From: Hymenopus coronatus
Taxonomy: Eukaryota > Arthropoda > Insecta > Mantodea > Hymenopodidae
DNA: 64,000 bases
NCBI GenBank assembly: GCA_030762935.1
Contig: CM060891.1
Span: 1,244,001-1,308,000 of the forward strand
Direction of reading: 5' to 3'
Shown: in pieces, positions 43,101 to 57,200 of the stretch
Position numbering within the stretch: position 1 is the stretch's first letter
How the letters are laid out: every line of letters begins with the position of its first letter
Made by a program: the position numbers and the translations under genes
Notes under the pieces: model-generated
What the model was told of the DNA's origin: nothing
Database searches by the model: none
The model's input: the letters and a program-made list of their open reading frames with translations, nothing else

Positions 43101-46100
43101 GAACCTGTGTGCCAATGTCTGCTCATGTTTAACAGACATTGTGACTCTTGATCCATCACAAGACATCTCAACTGAGCGAGGGAAGGGAGAACCTGTGTGC
43201 CAATGTCTGCTCATGTTTAACAGACTATAACTCTTGATCCATCACAAGGCATCTCAACTGAGCAAGGGCATGGAGAAGATGTGTCTGCTCATGTATAACA
43301 GACATTTGTGTCTCTTGATCCATCACAAGACATCTCAACTGAGCAAGGGCAAGGAGAACCTGTGTGCCAATGTCTGCTCATGTTTAACAGACATTGTGAC
43401 TCTTGATCCATCACAAGACATCTCAACTGTGGGAGGGCAAGGAGAACCTGTGTGCCAATGTCTGCTCATGTTTAACAGACTATAACTCTTGATCCATCAC
43501 AAGGCATCTCAACTGACTGAGGGCATGGAGAAGCTGTGTGCCAATGTCTGCTCATGTTTAACAGACATTGTGACTCTTGATCCATCAAAAGAGATTCATC
43601 TGAGGGAGGGCAATGAGAAGCTGTGTGCCAATGTCTGCTCAAGTTTAACAGACATTGTGACTCTTGATCCATCACAAGACATCTCAACTGAGGGAGGGCA
43701 AGGAGAAGATGTATGCCAATGTCTGCTCATCTTTAACAGACATTTGTGTCTCTTGATCCGTCACAAGACATCTCAACTGAGCAAGGGCATGGAGAAGCTG
43801 TGTGCCAATGTCTGCTCAAGTTTAACAGACATTGTGATTCTTGATCCATCACAAGACATCTCAACTGAGGGAGGGCAAGGAATAGCTGTGTGCCAATGTC
43901 TGCTCATCTTTAACAGACATTTGTGACTCTTGATCCATCACAAGACATCTCAACTCAGCAAGGGCATGAAGAAGCAGTGTGCCAATGTCTGCTCATGTTT
44001 AACAGACATTTGTGACTCTTGATCCATCACAAGACATCTCAACTGAGAGAGGGCATGGAGAAGCAGTGTGTCAATGTCTGCTCAAGTTTAACAGACATTT
44101 GTCTCTTGATCCATCACCAGACATCTCAACTGAGCAAGGGCGTGGAGAAGCTGTGTGCAAATGCCTGCTCATGTTTAACAGACATTGTGACTCTTGATCC
44201 ATCACAAGGCATCTCAACTGAGCAAGGGCATGGAGAAGCTGTGTGACTATGTCTGCTCATGTTTAACAGACATTGTGACTCTTGATCCATTACAAGACAT
44301 CTCAACTGAGCAAGGGCAAGGAGAAGCTGTGTGCCAATGTCTGCTCATGTTTAACACACATTGTGACTTTTGATCCATCACAAGACATCTTAACTGAGCG
44401 AGGGCATGGAGTAACTGTGTGCCAATATCTACTCAAGTTTAACAGACATTGTGACTCTTGATCCATCACAAGACATCTCAATCAAGTGAGGGTGTGGAGA
44501 AGCTGTGTGCCAATGTCTGTTCATGTTTAACAGACATTGTGACTCTTGATCCATCACAAGGCATCTCAACTGAGCAAGGGCGTGGAGAAGCTGTGTGCCA
44601 ATGTCTGCTTATGTTTAACAGACATTGTGACTCTTGATCCATCACAAGACATCTCAACTGAGCAAGGGCATGGAGAAGCTGAGTGCCAATGTCCGCTCAT
44701 GTTTAACAGACTATGTAACTCTTGATCCATCACAAGACATCTCAACTGAGCAAGGGCATGGAGAAGCTGTGTGTCTATGTCTGCTCATGTTTAACAGACT
44801 ATGTAACTCTTGATCCATCACAAGACATCTCAACTGAGCAAGGGCATGGAGAAGCTGTGTGCCAATGTCTGCTCATGTTTAACAGACTATGTAACTCTTG
44901 ATCCATCACAAGACATCTCAACTGAGCAAGGGCATGGAGAAGCTGTGTGCCATGTCTGGTCATGTTTAAAAGACTATGTAACTCTTGATCCATCACAAAA
45001 CATCTCAACTGAGCAAGGGCATGGAGAAGCTGTGTGTCTATGTCTGCTCATGTTTAACAGACATTGTGACTCTTGATCCACCACAAGGCATCTCAACTGA
45101 GCAAGGGCATGGAGAAGCTGTGTGTCTATGTCTGCTCATTTTTAACAGACATTGTGACTCTTGATCCATCACAAGACATCTCAACTGAGCAAGGGCAAGG
45201 AGAACCTGTGTGCCAATGTCTGCTCATGTTTAACAGACATTGTGACTCTTGATCCATCACAAGACATCTCAACTGAGGGAGGGCAAGGAGAACCTGTGTG
45301 CCAATGTCTGCTCATGTTTAACAGACTATAACTCTTGATCCATCACAAGGCATCTCAACTGAGCAAGGGCATGGAGAAGCGGTGTGCCAATGTCTGCTCA
45401 TGTTTAACAGACATTGTGACTCTTGATCCATCACAAGACACGTCAACTGAGCAAGGGCATGGAGAAGATGTGTCTGCTCATGTATAACAGACATTTGTGT
45501 CTCTTGGTCCATCAGAAGACAACTGAACTGAGCAAGGACATGGAAAAGCTGTGTGCCAATGTCTGCTCATGATTAACAGACTATGTAACTCTTGATCCAT
45601 CAACTGAGCAAGGGCATGGAGAAGCTGTGTGCCATGTCTGCTCATGTTTAACAGACTATGTAACTCTTGATCCATCACAAGACATCTCAACTGAGCAAGG
45701 GCATGGAGAAGCTGTGTGCCAATGTCTGCTCATGTTTAACAGACATTGTGACTCTTGATCCATCACAAGACATCTCAACTGAGCAAGGGCATGGAGAAGC
45801 TGTGTGCCAATGTCTGCTCATGTTTAACAGACTATGTACCTCTTGAACCATCACAAGACATCTCAACTGAGCAAGGGCGTGGAGAAGCTGTGTGCCAATG
45901 TCTGCTCATGTTTAACAGACATAGTGACTCTTGATCCAACATAAGACATCTCAACTGAGCAAGGGCATGGAGAAGCTGTGTGCCAATGTCTGCTCATGTT
46001 TAACAGACTATGTAACTCTTGATCCATCACAAGACATCTCAACTGAGCAAGGTCGTGGAGAAGCTGTGTGCCAATGTCTGCTCATGTTTAACAGACATTG

Positions 46101-48264
46101 TGACTCTTGATCCATCACAAGACATCTCAAATGAGCGAGGGCAAGGAGAACCTGTGTGCCAATGTCTGCTCATGTTTAACAGACTATAACTCTTGATCCA
46201 TCACAAGGCATCTCAACTTAGCAAGGGCATGGAGAAGATGTGTCTGCTCATGTATAACAGACATTTGTGTCTCTTGATCCATCACAAGACATCTCAACTG
46301 AGCAAGGGCAAGGAGAACCTGTGTGCCAATGTCTGCTCATGTTTAACAGACATTGTGACTCTTGATCCATCACAAGACATCTCAACTGTGGGAGGGCAAG
46401 GAGAACCTGTGTGCCAATGTCTGCTCATGTTTAACAGACTATAACTCTTGATCCATCACAAGGCATCTCAACTGAGCAAGGGCATGGAGAAGCTGTGTGC
46501 CAATGTCTGCTCATGTTTAACAGACATTGTGACTCTTGATCCATCACAAGACACGTCAACTGAGCAAGGGCATGGAGAAGATGTGTCTGCTCATGTATAA
46601 CAGACATTTGTGTCTCTTGGTCCATCAGAAGACAACTGAACTGAGCAAGGGCATGGAGAAGCTGTGTGCCAATGTCTGCTCATGATTAACAGACTATGTG
46701 ACTCCTGATCCATCACAAGACACGTCAACTGAGCAAGGGCATGGAGAAGCTGTGCGCCATGTCTGCTCATGTTTAACAGACTATGTAACTCTTGATCCAT
46801 CACAAGACATCTCAACTGAGCAAGGGCATGGAGAAGCTGTGTGCCAATGTCTGCTCATGTTTAACAGACATTGTGACTCTTGATCCATCACTAGACATCT
46901 CAACTGAGCAAGGGCATGGAGAAGCTGTGTGCCAATGTCTGCTCATGTTTAACAGACTATGTAACTCTTGAACCATCACAAGACATCTCAACTGAGCAAG
47001 GGCGTGGAGAAGCTGTGTGCCAATGTCTGCTCATGTTTAACAGACATTGTGACTCTTGATCCAACATAAGACATCTCAACTGAGCAAGGGCATGGAGAAG
47101 CTGTGTGCCAATGTCTGCTCATGTTTAACAGACTATGTAACTCTTGATTCATCACAAGACATCTCAACTGAGCAATGGCAAGGAGAACCTGTGTGCCAAT
47201 GTCTGCTCATGTTTAACAGACATTGTGACTCTTGATCCATCACAAGACATCTCAAATGAGCGAGGGCAAGGAGAACCTGTGTGCCAATGTCTGCTCATGT
47301 TTAACAGACTATAACTCTTGATCCATCACAAGGCATCTCAACTGAGCAAGGGCATGGAGAAGATGTGTCTGCTCATGTATAACAGACATTTGTGTCTCTT
47401 GATCCATCACAAGACATCTCAACTGAGCAAGAGCATGGAGAAGCTGTGTGCCAAATTTTGCCTAAGTTTAACAGACATTGTGACTCTTGATCCATCACAA
47501 GACATCTCAACTGAGGGAGGGCATGGAGAAGCTGTGTGCCAATGTCTGCTCATGTTTAATAGACATTTGTGTCTCTTGATCCATCACAAGACATCTCAAC
47601 TGAGTGAGGGCATGGAGAAGCTGTGTGCCAATGTCTGCTCATGTTTAACAGACATTGTGACTCTTGATCCATCAAAAGAGATTCATCTGAGGGAGGGCAA
47701 TGAGAAGCTGTGTGCCAATGTCTGCTCAAGTTTAACAGACATTGTGACTCTTGATCCATCACAAGACATCTCAACTGAGGGAGGGCAAGGAGAAGATGTA
47801 TGCCAATGTCTGCTCATCTTTAACAGACATTTGTGTCTCTTGATCCGTCACAAGACATCTCAACTGAGCAAGGGCATGGAGAAGCTGTGTGCCAATGTCT
47901 GCTCAAGTTTAACAGACATTGTGACTCTTGCTCCATCACAAGACATCTCAACTGAGGGAGGGCAAGGAAAAGCTGTGTGCCAATGTCTGCTCATCTTTAA
48001 CAGACATTTGTGACTCTTGATCCATCACAAGACATCTCAACTCAGCAAGGGCATGAAGAAGCAGTGTGCCAATGTCTGCTCATGTTTAACAGACATTTGT
48101 GACTCTTGATCCATCACAAGACATCTCAACTGAGAGAGGGCATGGAGAAGCAGTGTGTCAATGTCTGCTCAAGTTTAACAGACATTTGTCTCTTGATCCA
48201 TCACCAGACATCTCAACTGAGCAAGGGCGTGGAGAAGCTGTGTGCAAATGCCTGCTCATGTTTA

Positions 48265-51200
48265 ACAGACATTGTGACTCTTGATCCATCACAAGGCATC
48301 TCAACTGAGCAAGGGCATGGAGAAGCTGTGTGTCTATGTCTGCTCATGTTTAACAGACATTGTGACTCTTGATCCATTACAAGACATCTCAACTGAGCAA
48401 GGGCAAGGAGAAGCTGTGTGCCAATGTCTGCTCATGTTTAACACACATTGTGACTTTTGATCCATCACAAGACATCTTAACTGAGCGAGGGCATGGAGTA
48501 ACTGTGTGCCAATATCTACTCAAGTTTAACAGACATTGTGACTCTTGATCCATCACAAGACATCTCAATCAAGTGAGGGTGTGGAGAAGCTGTGTGCCAA
48601 TGTCTGTTCATGTTTAACAGACATTGTGACTCTTGATCCATCACAAGGCATCTCAACTGAGCAAGGGCGTGGAGAAGCTGTGTGCCAATGTCTGCTTATG
48701 TTTAACAGACATTGTGACTCTTGATCCATCACAAGACATCTCAACTGAGCAAGGGCATGGAGAAGCTGAGTGCCAATATATGCTCATGTTTAACAGACTA
48801 TGTAACTCTTGATCCATCATAAAACATCTCAACTGAGCAAGGGCATGGAGAAGCTGAGTGCCAATGTCCGCTCATGTTTAACAGACTATGTAACTCTTGA
48901 TCCATCACAAAACATCTCAACTGAGCAAGGGCATGGAGAAGCTGTGTGTCTATGTCTGCTCATGTTTAACAGACATTGTGACTCTTGATCCACCACAAGG
49001 CATCTCAACTGAGCAAGGGCATGGAGAAGCTGTGTGTCTATGTCTGCTCATTTTTAACAGACATTGTGACTCTTGATCCATCACAAGACATCTCAACTGA
49101 GCAAGGGCAAGGAGAACCTGTGTGCCAATGTCTGCTCATGTTTAACAGACATTGTGACTCTTGATCCATCACAAGACATCTCAACTGAGGGAGGGCAAGG
49201 AGAACCTGTGTGCCAATGTCTGCTCATGTTTAACAGACTATGTGACTCTTGATGCATCACAAGGCATCTCAACTGAGCAAGGGCATGGAGAAGCTGTGTG
49301 CCATGTCTGCTCATGTTTAACAGACTATGTAACTCTTGATCCATCACAAGACATCTCAACTGAGCAAGGGCTTGGAGAAGCTGTGTGCCAATGTCTGCTC
49401 ATGTTTAACAGACATTGTGACTCTTGATCCATCACAAGACTTCTCAACTGAGCAAGGGCATGGAGAAGCTGTGTGCCAATGTCTGCTCATGTTTAACAGA
49501 CTATGTAACTCTTGAACCATCACAAGACATCTCAACTGAGCAAGGGCGTGGAGAAGCTGTGTGCCAATGTCTGCTCATGTTTAACAGACATAGTGACTCT
49601 TGATCCAACATAAGACATCTCAACTGAGCAAGGGCATGGAGAAGCTGTGTGCCAATGTCTGCTCATGTTTAACAGACTATGTAACTCTTGATCCATCACA
49701 AGACATCTCAACTGAGCAAGGTCGTGGAGAAGCTGTGTGCCAATGTCTGCTCATGTTTAACATACATTGTGACTCTTGATCCATCACAAGACATGTCAAA
49801 TGAGCGAGGGCAAGGAGAACCTGTGTGCCAATGTCTGCTCATGTTTAACAGACATTGTGACTCTTGATCCATCACAAGACATCTCAACTGAGGGAGGGCA
49901 AGGAGAACCTGTGTGCCAATGTCTGCTCATGTTCAACAGACATTGTGACTCTTGATCCATCACAAGACATCTCAACTGAGCGAGGGCAAGGAGAACCTGT
50001 GTGCCAATGTCTGCTCATGTTTAACAGACTATAACTCTTGAACCATCACAAGGCATCTCAACTGAGCAAGGGCATGGAGAAGCTGTGTGCCAATGTCTGC
50101 TCATGTTTAACAGACATTGTGACTCTTGATCCATCACAAGACACGTCAACTGAGCAAGGGCATGGAGAAGATGTGTCTGCTCATGTATAACAGACATTTG
50201 TGTCTCTTGGTCCATCAGAAGACAACTGAACTGAGCAAGGGCATGGAGAAGCTGTGTGCCAATGTCTGCTCATGATTAACAGACTATGTGACTCCTGATC
50301 CATCACAAGACACGTCAACTGAGCAAGGGCATGGAGAAGCTGTGTGCCATGTCTGCTCATGTTTAACAGACTATGTAACTATTGATCCATCACAAGCCAT
50401 CTCAACTGAGCAAGGGCATGGAGAAGCTGTGTGCCAATGTCTGCTCATGTTTAACAGACATTGTGACTCTTGATCCAACATAAGACATCTCAACTGAGCA
50501 AGGGCATGGAGAAGCTGTGTGCCAATGTCTGCTCATGTTTAACAGACATTGTGACTCTTGATCCATCACAAGACATCTCAACTGAGCAAGGGCATGGAGA
50601 AGCTGTGTGCCAATGTCTGCTCATGTTTAACAGACTATGTAACTCTTGAACCATCACAAGACATCTCAACTGAGCAAGGGCGTGGAGAAGCTGTGTGCCA
50701 ATGTCTGCTCATGTTTAACAGACATTGTGACTCTTGATCCAACATAAGACATCTCAACTGAGCAAGGGCATGGAGAAGCTGTGTGCCAATGTCTGCTCAT
50801 GTTTAACAGACTATGTAACTCTTGATCCATCACAAGACATCTCAACTGAGCAATGGCAAGGAGAACCTGTGTGCCAATGTCTGCTCATGTTTAACAGACA
50901 TTGTGACTCTTGATCCATCACAAGACATCTCAACTGAGCGAGGGCAAGGAGAACCTGTGTGCCAATGTCTGCTCATGTTTAACAGACTATAACTCTTGAT
51001 CCATCACAAGGCATCTCAACTGAGCAAGGGCATGGAGAAGATGTGTCTGCTCATGTATAACAGACATTTGTGTCTCTTGATCCATCACAAGACATCTCAA
51101 CTGAGCAAGGGCAAGGAGAACCTGTGTGCCAATGTCTGCTCATGTTTAACAGACATTGTGACTCTTGATCCATCACAAGACATCTCAACTGTGGGAGGGC

Positions 51201-54200
51201 AAGGAGAACCTGTGTGCCAATGTCTGCTCATGTTTAATAGACTATAACTCTTGATCCATCACAAGGCATCTCAACTGAGCAAGGGCATGGAGAAGCTGTG
51301 TGCCAATGTCTGCTCATGTTTAACAGACATTGTGACTCTTGATCCATCACAAGACACGTCAACTGAGCAAGGGCATGGAGAAGATGTGTCTGCTCATGTA
51401 TAACAGACATTTGTGTCTCTTGGTCCATCAGAAGACAACTGAACTGAGCAAGGGCATGGAGAAGCTGTGTGCCAATGTCTGCTCATGATTAACAGACTAA
51501 GTGACTCCTGATCCATCACAAGACACGTCAACTGAGCAAGGGCATGGAGAAGCTGTGTGCCATGTCTGCTCATGTTTAACAGACTATGTAACTCTTGATC
51601 CATCACAAGACATCTCAACTGAGCAAGGGCATGGAGAAGCTGTGTGCCAATGTCTGCTCATGTTTAACAGACATTGTGACTCTTGATCCATCACAAGACA
51701 TCTCAACTGAGCAAGGGCATGGAGAAGCTGTGTGCCAATGTCTGCTCATGTTTAACAGACTATGTAACTCTTGAACCATCACAAGACATCTCAACTGAGC
51801 AAGGGCGTGGAGAAGCTGTGTGCCAATGTCTGCTCATGTTTAACAGACATAGTGACTCTTGATCCAACATAAGACATCTCAACTGAGCAAGGGCATGGAG
51901 AAGCTGTGTGCCAATGTCTGCTCATGTTTAACAGACTATGTAACTCTTGATCCATCACAAGACATCTCAACTGAGCAAGGTCGTGGAGAAGCTGTGTGCC
52001 AATGTCTGCTCATGTTTAACAGACATTGTGACTCTTGATCCATCACAAGACATGTCAAATGAGCGAGGGCAAGGAGAACCTGTGTGCCAATGTCTGCTCA
52101 TGTTTAACAGACATTGTGACTCTTGATCCATCACAAGACATCTCAACTGAGGGAGGGCAAGGAGAACCTGTGTGCCAATGTCTGCTCATGTTTAACAGAC
52201 ATTGTGACTCTTGATCCATCACAAGACATCTCAACTGAGCGAGGGCAAGGAGAACCTGTGTGCCAATGTCTGCTCATGTTTAACAGACTATAACTCTTGA
52301 TCCATCACAAGGCATCTCAACTGAGCAAGGGCATGGAGAAGATGTGTCTGCTCATGTATAACAGACATTTGTGTCTCTTGATCCATCACAAGACATCTCA
52401 ACTGAGCAAGGGCAAGGAGAACCTGTGTGCCAATGTCTGCTCATGTTTAACAGACATTGTGACTCTTGATCCATCACAAGACATCTCAACTGTGGGAGGG
52501 CAAGGAGAACCTGTGTGCCAATGTCTGCTCATGTTTAACAGACTATAACTCTTGATCCATCACAAGGCATCTCAACTGAGTGAGGGCATGGAGAAGCTGT
52601 GTGCAAATGTCTGCTCATGTTTAACAGACATTGTGACTCTTGATCCATCAAAAGAGATTCATCTGAGGGAGGGCAATGAGAAGCTGTGTGCCAATGTCTG
52701 CTCAAGTTTAACAGACATTGTGACTCTTGATCCATCACAAGACATCTCAACTGAGGGAGGGCAAGGAGAAGATGTATGCCAATGTCTGCTCATCTTTAAC
52801 AGACATTTGTGTCTCTTGATCCGTCACTAGACATCTCAACTGAGCAAGGGCATGGAGAAGCTGTGTGCCAATGTCTGCTCAAGTTTAACAGACATTGTGA
52901 CTCTTGCTCCATCACAAGACATCTCAACTGAGGGAGGGCAAGGAAAAGCTGTGTGCCAATGTCTGCTCATCTTTAACAGACATTTGTGACTCTTGATCCA
53001 TCACAAGACATCTCAACTCAGCAAGGGCATGAAGAAGCAGTGTGCCAATGTCTGCTCATGTTTAACAGACATTTGTGACTCTTGATCCATCACAAGACAT
53101 CTCAACTGAGAGAGGGCATGGAGAAGCAGTGTGTCAATGTCTGCTCAAGTTTAACAGACATTTGTCTCTTGATCCATCACCAGACATCTCAACTGAGCAA
53201 GGGCGTGGAGAAGCTGTGTGCAAATGCCTGCTCATGTTTAACAGACATTGTGACTCTTGATCCATCACAAGGCATCTCAACTGAGCAAGGGCATGGAGAA
53301 GCTGTGTGCCAATGTCTGCTCATGTTTAACAGACTATGTAACTCTTGATCCATCACAAGACATCTCAACTGAGCAAGGTCGTGGAGAAGCTGTGTGCCAA
53401 TGTCTGCTCATGTTTAACAGACATTGTGACTCTTGATCCATCACAAGACATGTCAAATGAGCGAGGGCAAGGAGAACCTGTGTGCCAATGTCTGCTCATG
53501 TTTAACAGACATTGTGACTCTTGATCCATCACAAGACATCTCAACTGAGGGAGGGCAAGGAGAACCTGTGTGCCAATGTCTGCTCATGTTTAACAGACAT
53601 TGTGACTCTTGATCCATCACAAGACATCTCAACTGAGGGAGGGCAAGGAGAACCTGTGTGCCAATGTCTGCTCATGTTTAACAGACATTGTGACTCTTGA
53701 TCCATCACAAGACATCTCAACTGTGGGAGGGCAAGGAGAACCTGTGTGCCAATGTCTGCTCATGTTTAACAGACTATAACTCTTGATCCATCACAAGGCA
53801 TCTCAACTGAGTGAGGGCATGGAGAAGCTGTGTGCCAATGTCTGCTCATGTTTAACAGACATTGTGACTCTTGATCCATCAAAAGAGATTCATCTGAGGG
53901 AGGGCAATGAGAAGCTGTGTGCCAATGTCTGCTCAAGTTTAACAGACATTGTGACTCTTGATCCATCACAAGACATCTCAACTGAGGGAGGGCAAGGAGA
54001 AGATGTATGCCAATGTCTGCTCATCTTTAACAGACATTTGTGTCTCTTGATCCGTCACTAGACATCTCAACTGAGCAAGGGCATGGAGAAGCTGTGTGCC
54101 AATGTCTGCTCAAGTTTAACAGACATTGTGACTCTTGATCCATCACAAGACATCTCAACTGAGGGAGGGCAAGGAAAAGCTGTGTGCCAATGTCTGCTCA

Positions 54201-57200
54201 TCTTTAACAGACATTTGTGACTCTTGATCCATCACAAGACATCTCAACTCAGCAAGGGCATGAAGAAGCAGTGTGCCAATGTCTGCTCATGTTTAACAGA
54301 CATTTGTGACTCTTGATCCATCACAAGACATCTCAACTGAGAGAGGGCATGGAGAAGCAGTGTGTCAATGTCTGCTCAAGTTTAACAGACATTTGTCTCT
54401 TGATCCATCACCAGACATCTCAACTGAGCAAGGGCGTGGAGAAGCTGTGTGCAAATGCCTGCTCATGTTTAACAGACATTGTGACTCTTGATCCATCACA
54501 AGGCATCTCAACTGAGCAAGGGCATGGAGAAGCTGTGTGTCTATGTCTGCTCATGTTTAACAGACATTGTGACTCTTGATCCATCACAAGACATCTCAAC
54601 TGAGGGAGGGCAAGGAGAACCTGTGTGCCAATGTCTGCTCATGTTTAACAGACATTGTGACTCTTGATCCATCACAAGACACGTCAACTGAGCAAGGGCA
54701 TGGAGAAGATGTGTCTGCTCTTGTATAACAGACATTTGTGTCTCTTGGTCCATCAGAAGACAACTGAACTGAGCAAGGGCATGGAAAAGCTGTGTGCCAA
54801 TGTCTGCTCATGATTAACAGACTATGTGACTCCTGATCCATCACAAGACACGTCAACTGAGCAAGGGCATGGAGAAGCTGTGTGCCATGTCTGCTCATGT
54901 TTAACAGACTATGTAACTCTTGATCCATCACAAGACATCTCAACTGAGCAAGGGCATGGAGAAGCTGTGTGCCAATGTCTGCTCATGTTTAACAGACATT
55001 GTGACTCTTGATCCATCACAAGACATCTCAACTGAGCAAGGGCATGGAGAAGCTGTGTGCCAATGTCTGCTCATGTTTAACAGACTATGTAACTCTTGAA
55101 CCATCACAAGACATCTCAACTGAGCAAGGGCGTGGAGAAGCTGTGTGCCAATGTCTGCTCATGTTTAACAGACATAGTGACTCTTGATCCAACATAAGAC
55201 ATCTCAACTGAGCAAGGGCATGGAGAAGCTGTGTGCCAATGTCTGCTCATGTTTAACAGACTATGTAACTCTTGATCCATCACAAGACATCTCAACTGAG
55301 CAAGGGCGTGGAGAAGCTGTGTGCCAATGTCTGCTCATGTTTAACAGACATTGTGACTCTTGATCCATCACAAGACATCTCAAATGAGCGAGGGCAAGGA
55401 GAACCTGTGTGCCAATGTCTGCTCATGTTTAACAGACTATAACTCTTGATCCATCACAAGGCATCTCAACTGAGCAAGGGCATGGAGAAGATGTGTCTGC
55501 TCATGTATAACAGACATTTGTGTCTCTTGATCCATCACAAGACATCTCAACTGAGCAAGGGCAAGGAGAACCTGTGTGCCAATGTCTGCTCATGTTTAAC
55601 AGACATTGTGACTCTTGATCCATCACAAGACATCTCAACTGTGGGAGGGCAAGGAGAACCTGTGTGCCAATGTCTGCTCATGTTTAACAGACTATAACTC
55701 TTGATCCATCACAAGGCATCTCAACTGAGCAAGGGCATGGAGAAGCTGTGTGCCAATGTCTGCTCATGTTTAACAGACATTGTGACTCTTGATCCATCAC
55801 AAGACACGTCAACTGAGCAAGGGCATGGAGAAGATGTGTCTGCTCATGTATAACAGACATTGTGACTCTTGATCCATCACAAGGCATCTCAACTGAGCAA
55901 GGGCGTGGAGAAGCTGTGTGTCTATGTCTGCTCATGTTTAACAGACATTGTGACTCTTGATCCATTACAAGACATCTCAACTGAGCAAGGGCAAGGAGAA
56001 GCTGTGTGCCAATGTCTGCTCATGTTTAACACACATTGTGACTTTTGATCCATCACAAGACATCTTAACTGAGCGAGGGCATGGAGTAACTGTGTGCCAA
56101 TATCTACTCAAGTTTAACAGACATTGTGACTCTTGATCCATCACAAGACATCTCAATCAAGTGAGGGTGTGGAGAAGCTGTGTGCCAATGTCTGTTCATG
56201 TTTAACAGACATTGTGACTCTTGATCCATCACAAGGCATCTCAACTGAGCAAGGGCGTGGAGAAGCTGTGTGCCAATGTCTGCTTATGTTTAACAGACAT
56301 TGTGACTCTTGATCCATCACAAGACATCTCAACTGAGCAAGGGCATGGAGAAGCTGAGTGCCAATATATGCTCATGTTTAACAGACTATGTAACTCTTGA
56401 TCCATCATAAAACATCTCAACTGAGCAAGGGCATGGAGAAGCTGAGTGCCAATGTCCGCTCATGTTTAACAGACTATGTAACTCTTGATCCATCACAAAA
56501 CATCTCAACTGAGCAAGGGCATGGAGAAGCTGTGTGTCTATGTCTGCTCATGTTTAACAGACATTGTGACTCTTGATCCACCACAAGGCATCTCAACTGA
56601 GCAAGGGCATGGAGAAGCTGTGTGTCTATGTCTGCTCATTTTTAACAGACATTGTGACTCTTGATCCATCACAAGACATCTCAACTGAGCAAGGGCAAGG
56701 AGAACCTGTGTGCCAATGTCTGCTCATGTTTAACAGACATTGTGACTCTTGATCCATCACAAGACATCTCAACTGAGGGAGGGCAAGGAGAACCTGTGTG
56801 CCAATGTCTGCTCATGTTTAACAGACTATGTGACTCTTGATGCATCACAAGGCATCTCAACTGAGCAAGGGCATGGAGAAGCTGTGTGCCATGTCTGCTC
56901 ATGTTTAACAGACTATGTAACTCTTGATCCATCACAAGACATCTCAACTGAGCAAGGGCTTGGAGAAGCTGTGTGCCAATGTCTGCTCATGTTTAACAGA
57001 CATTGTGACTCTTGATCCATCACAAGACTTCTCAACTGAGCAAGGGCATGGAGAAGCTGTGTGCCAATGTCTGCTCATGTTTAACAGACTATGTAACTCT
57101 TGAACCATCACAAGACATCTCAACTGAGCAAGGGCGTGGAGAAGCTGTGTGCCAATGTCTGCTCATGTTTAACAGACATAGTGACTCTTGATCCAACATA

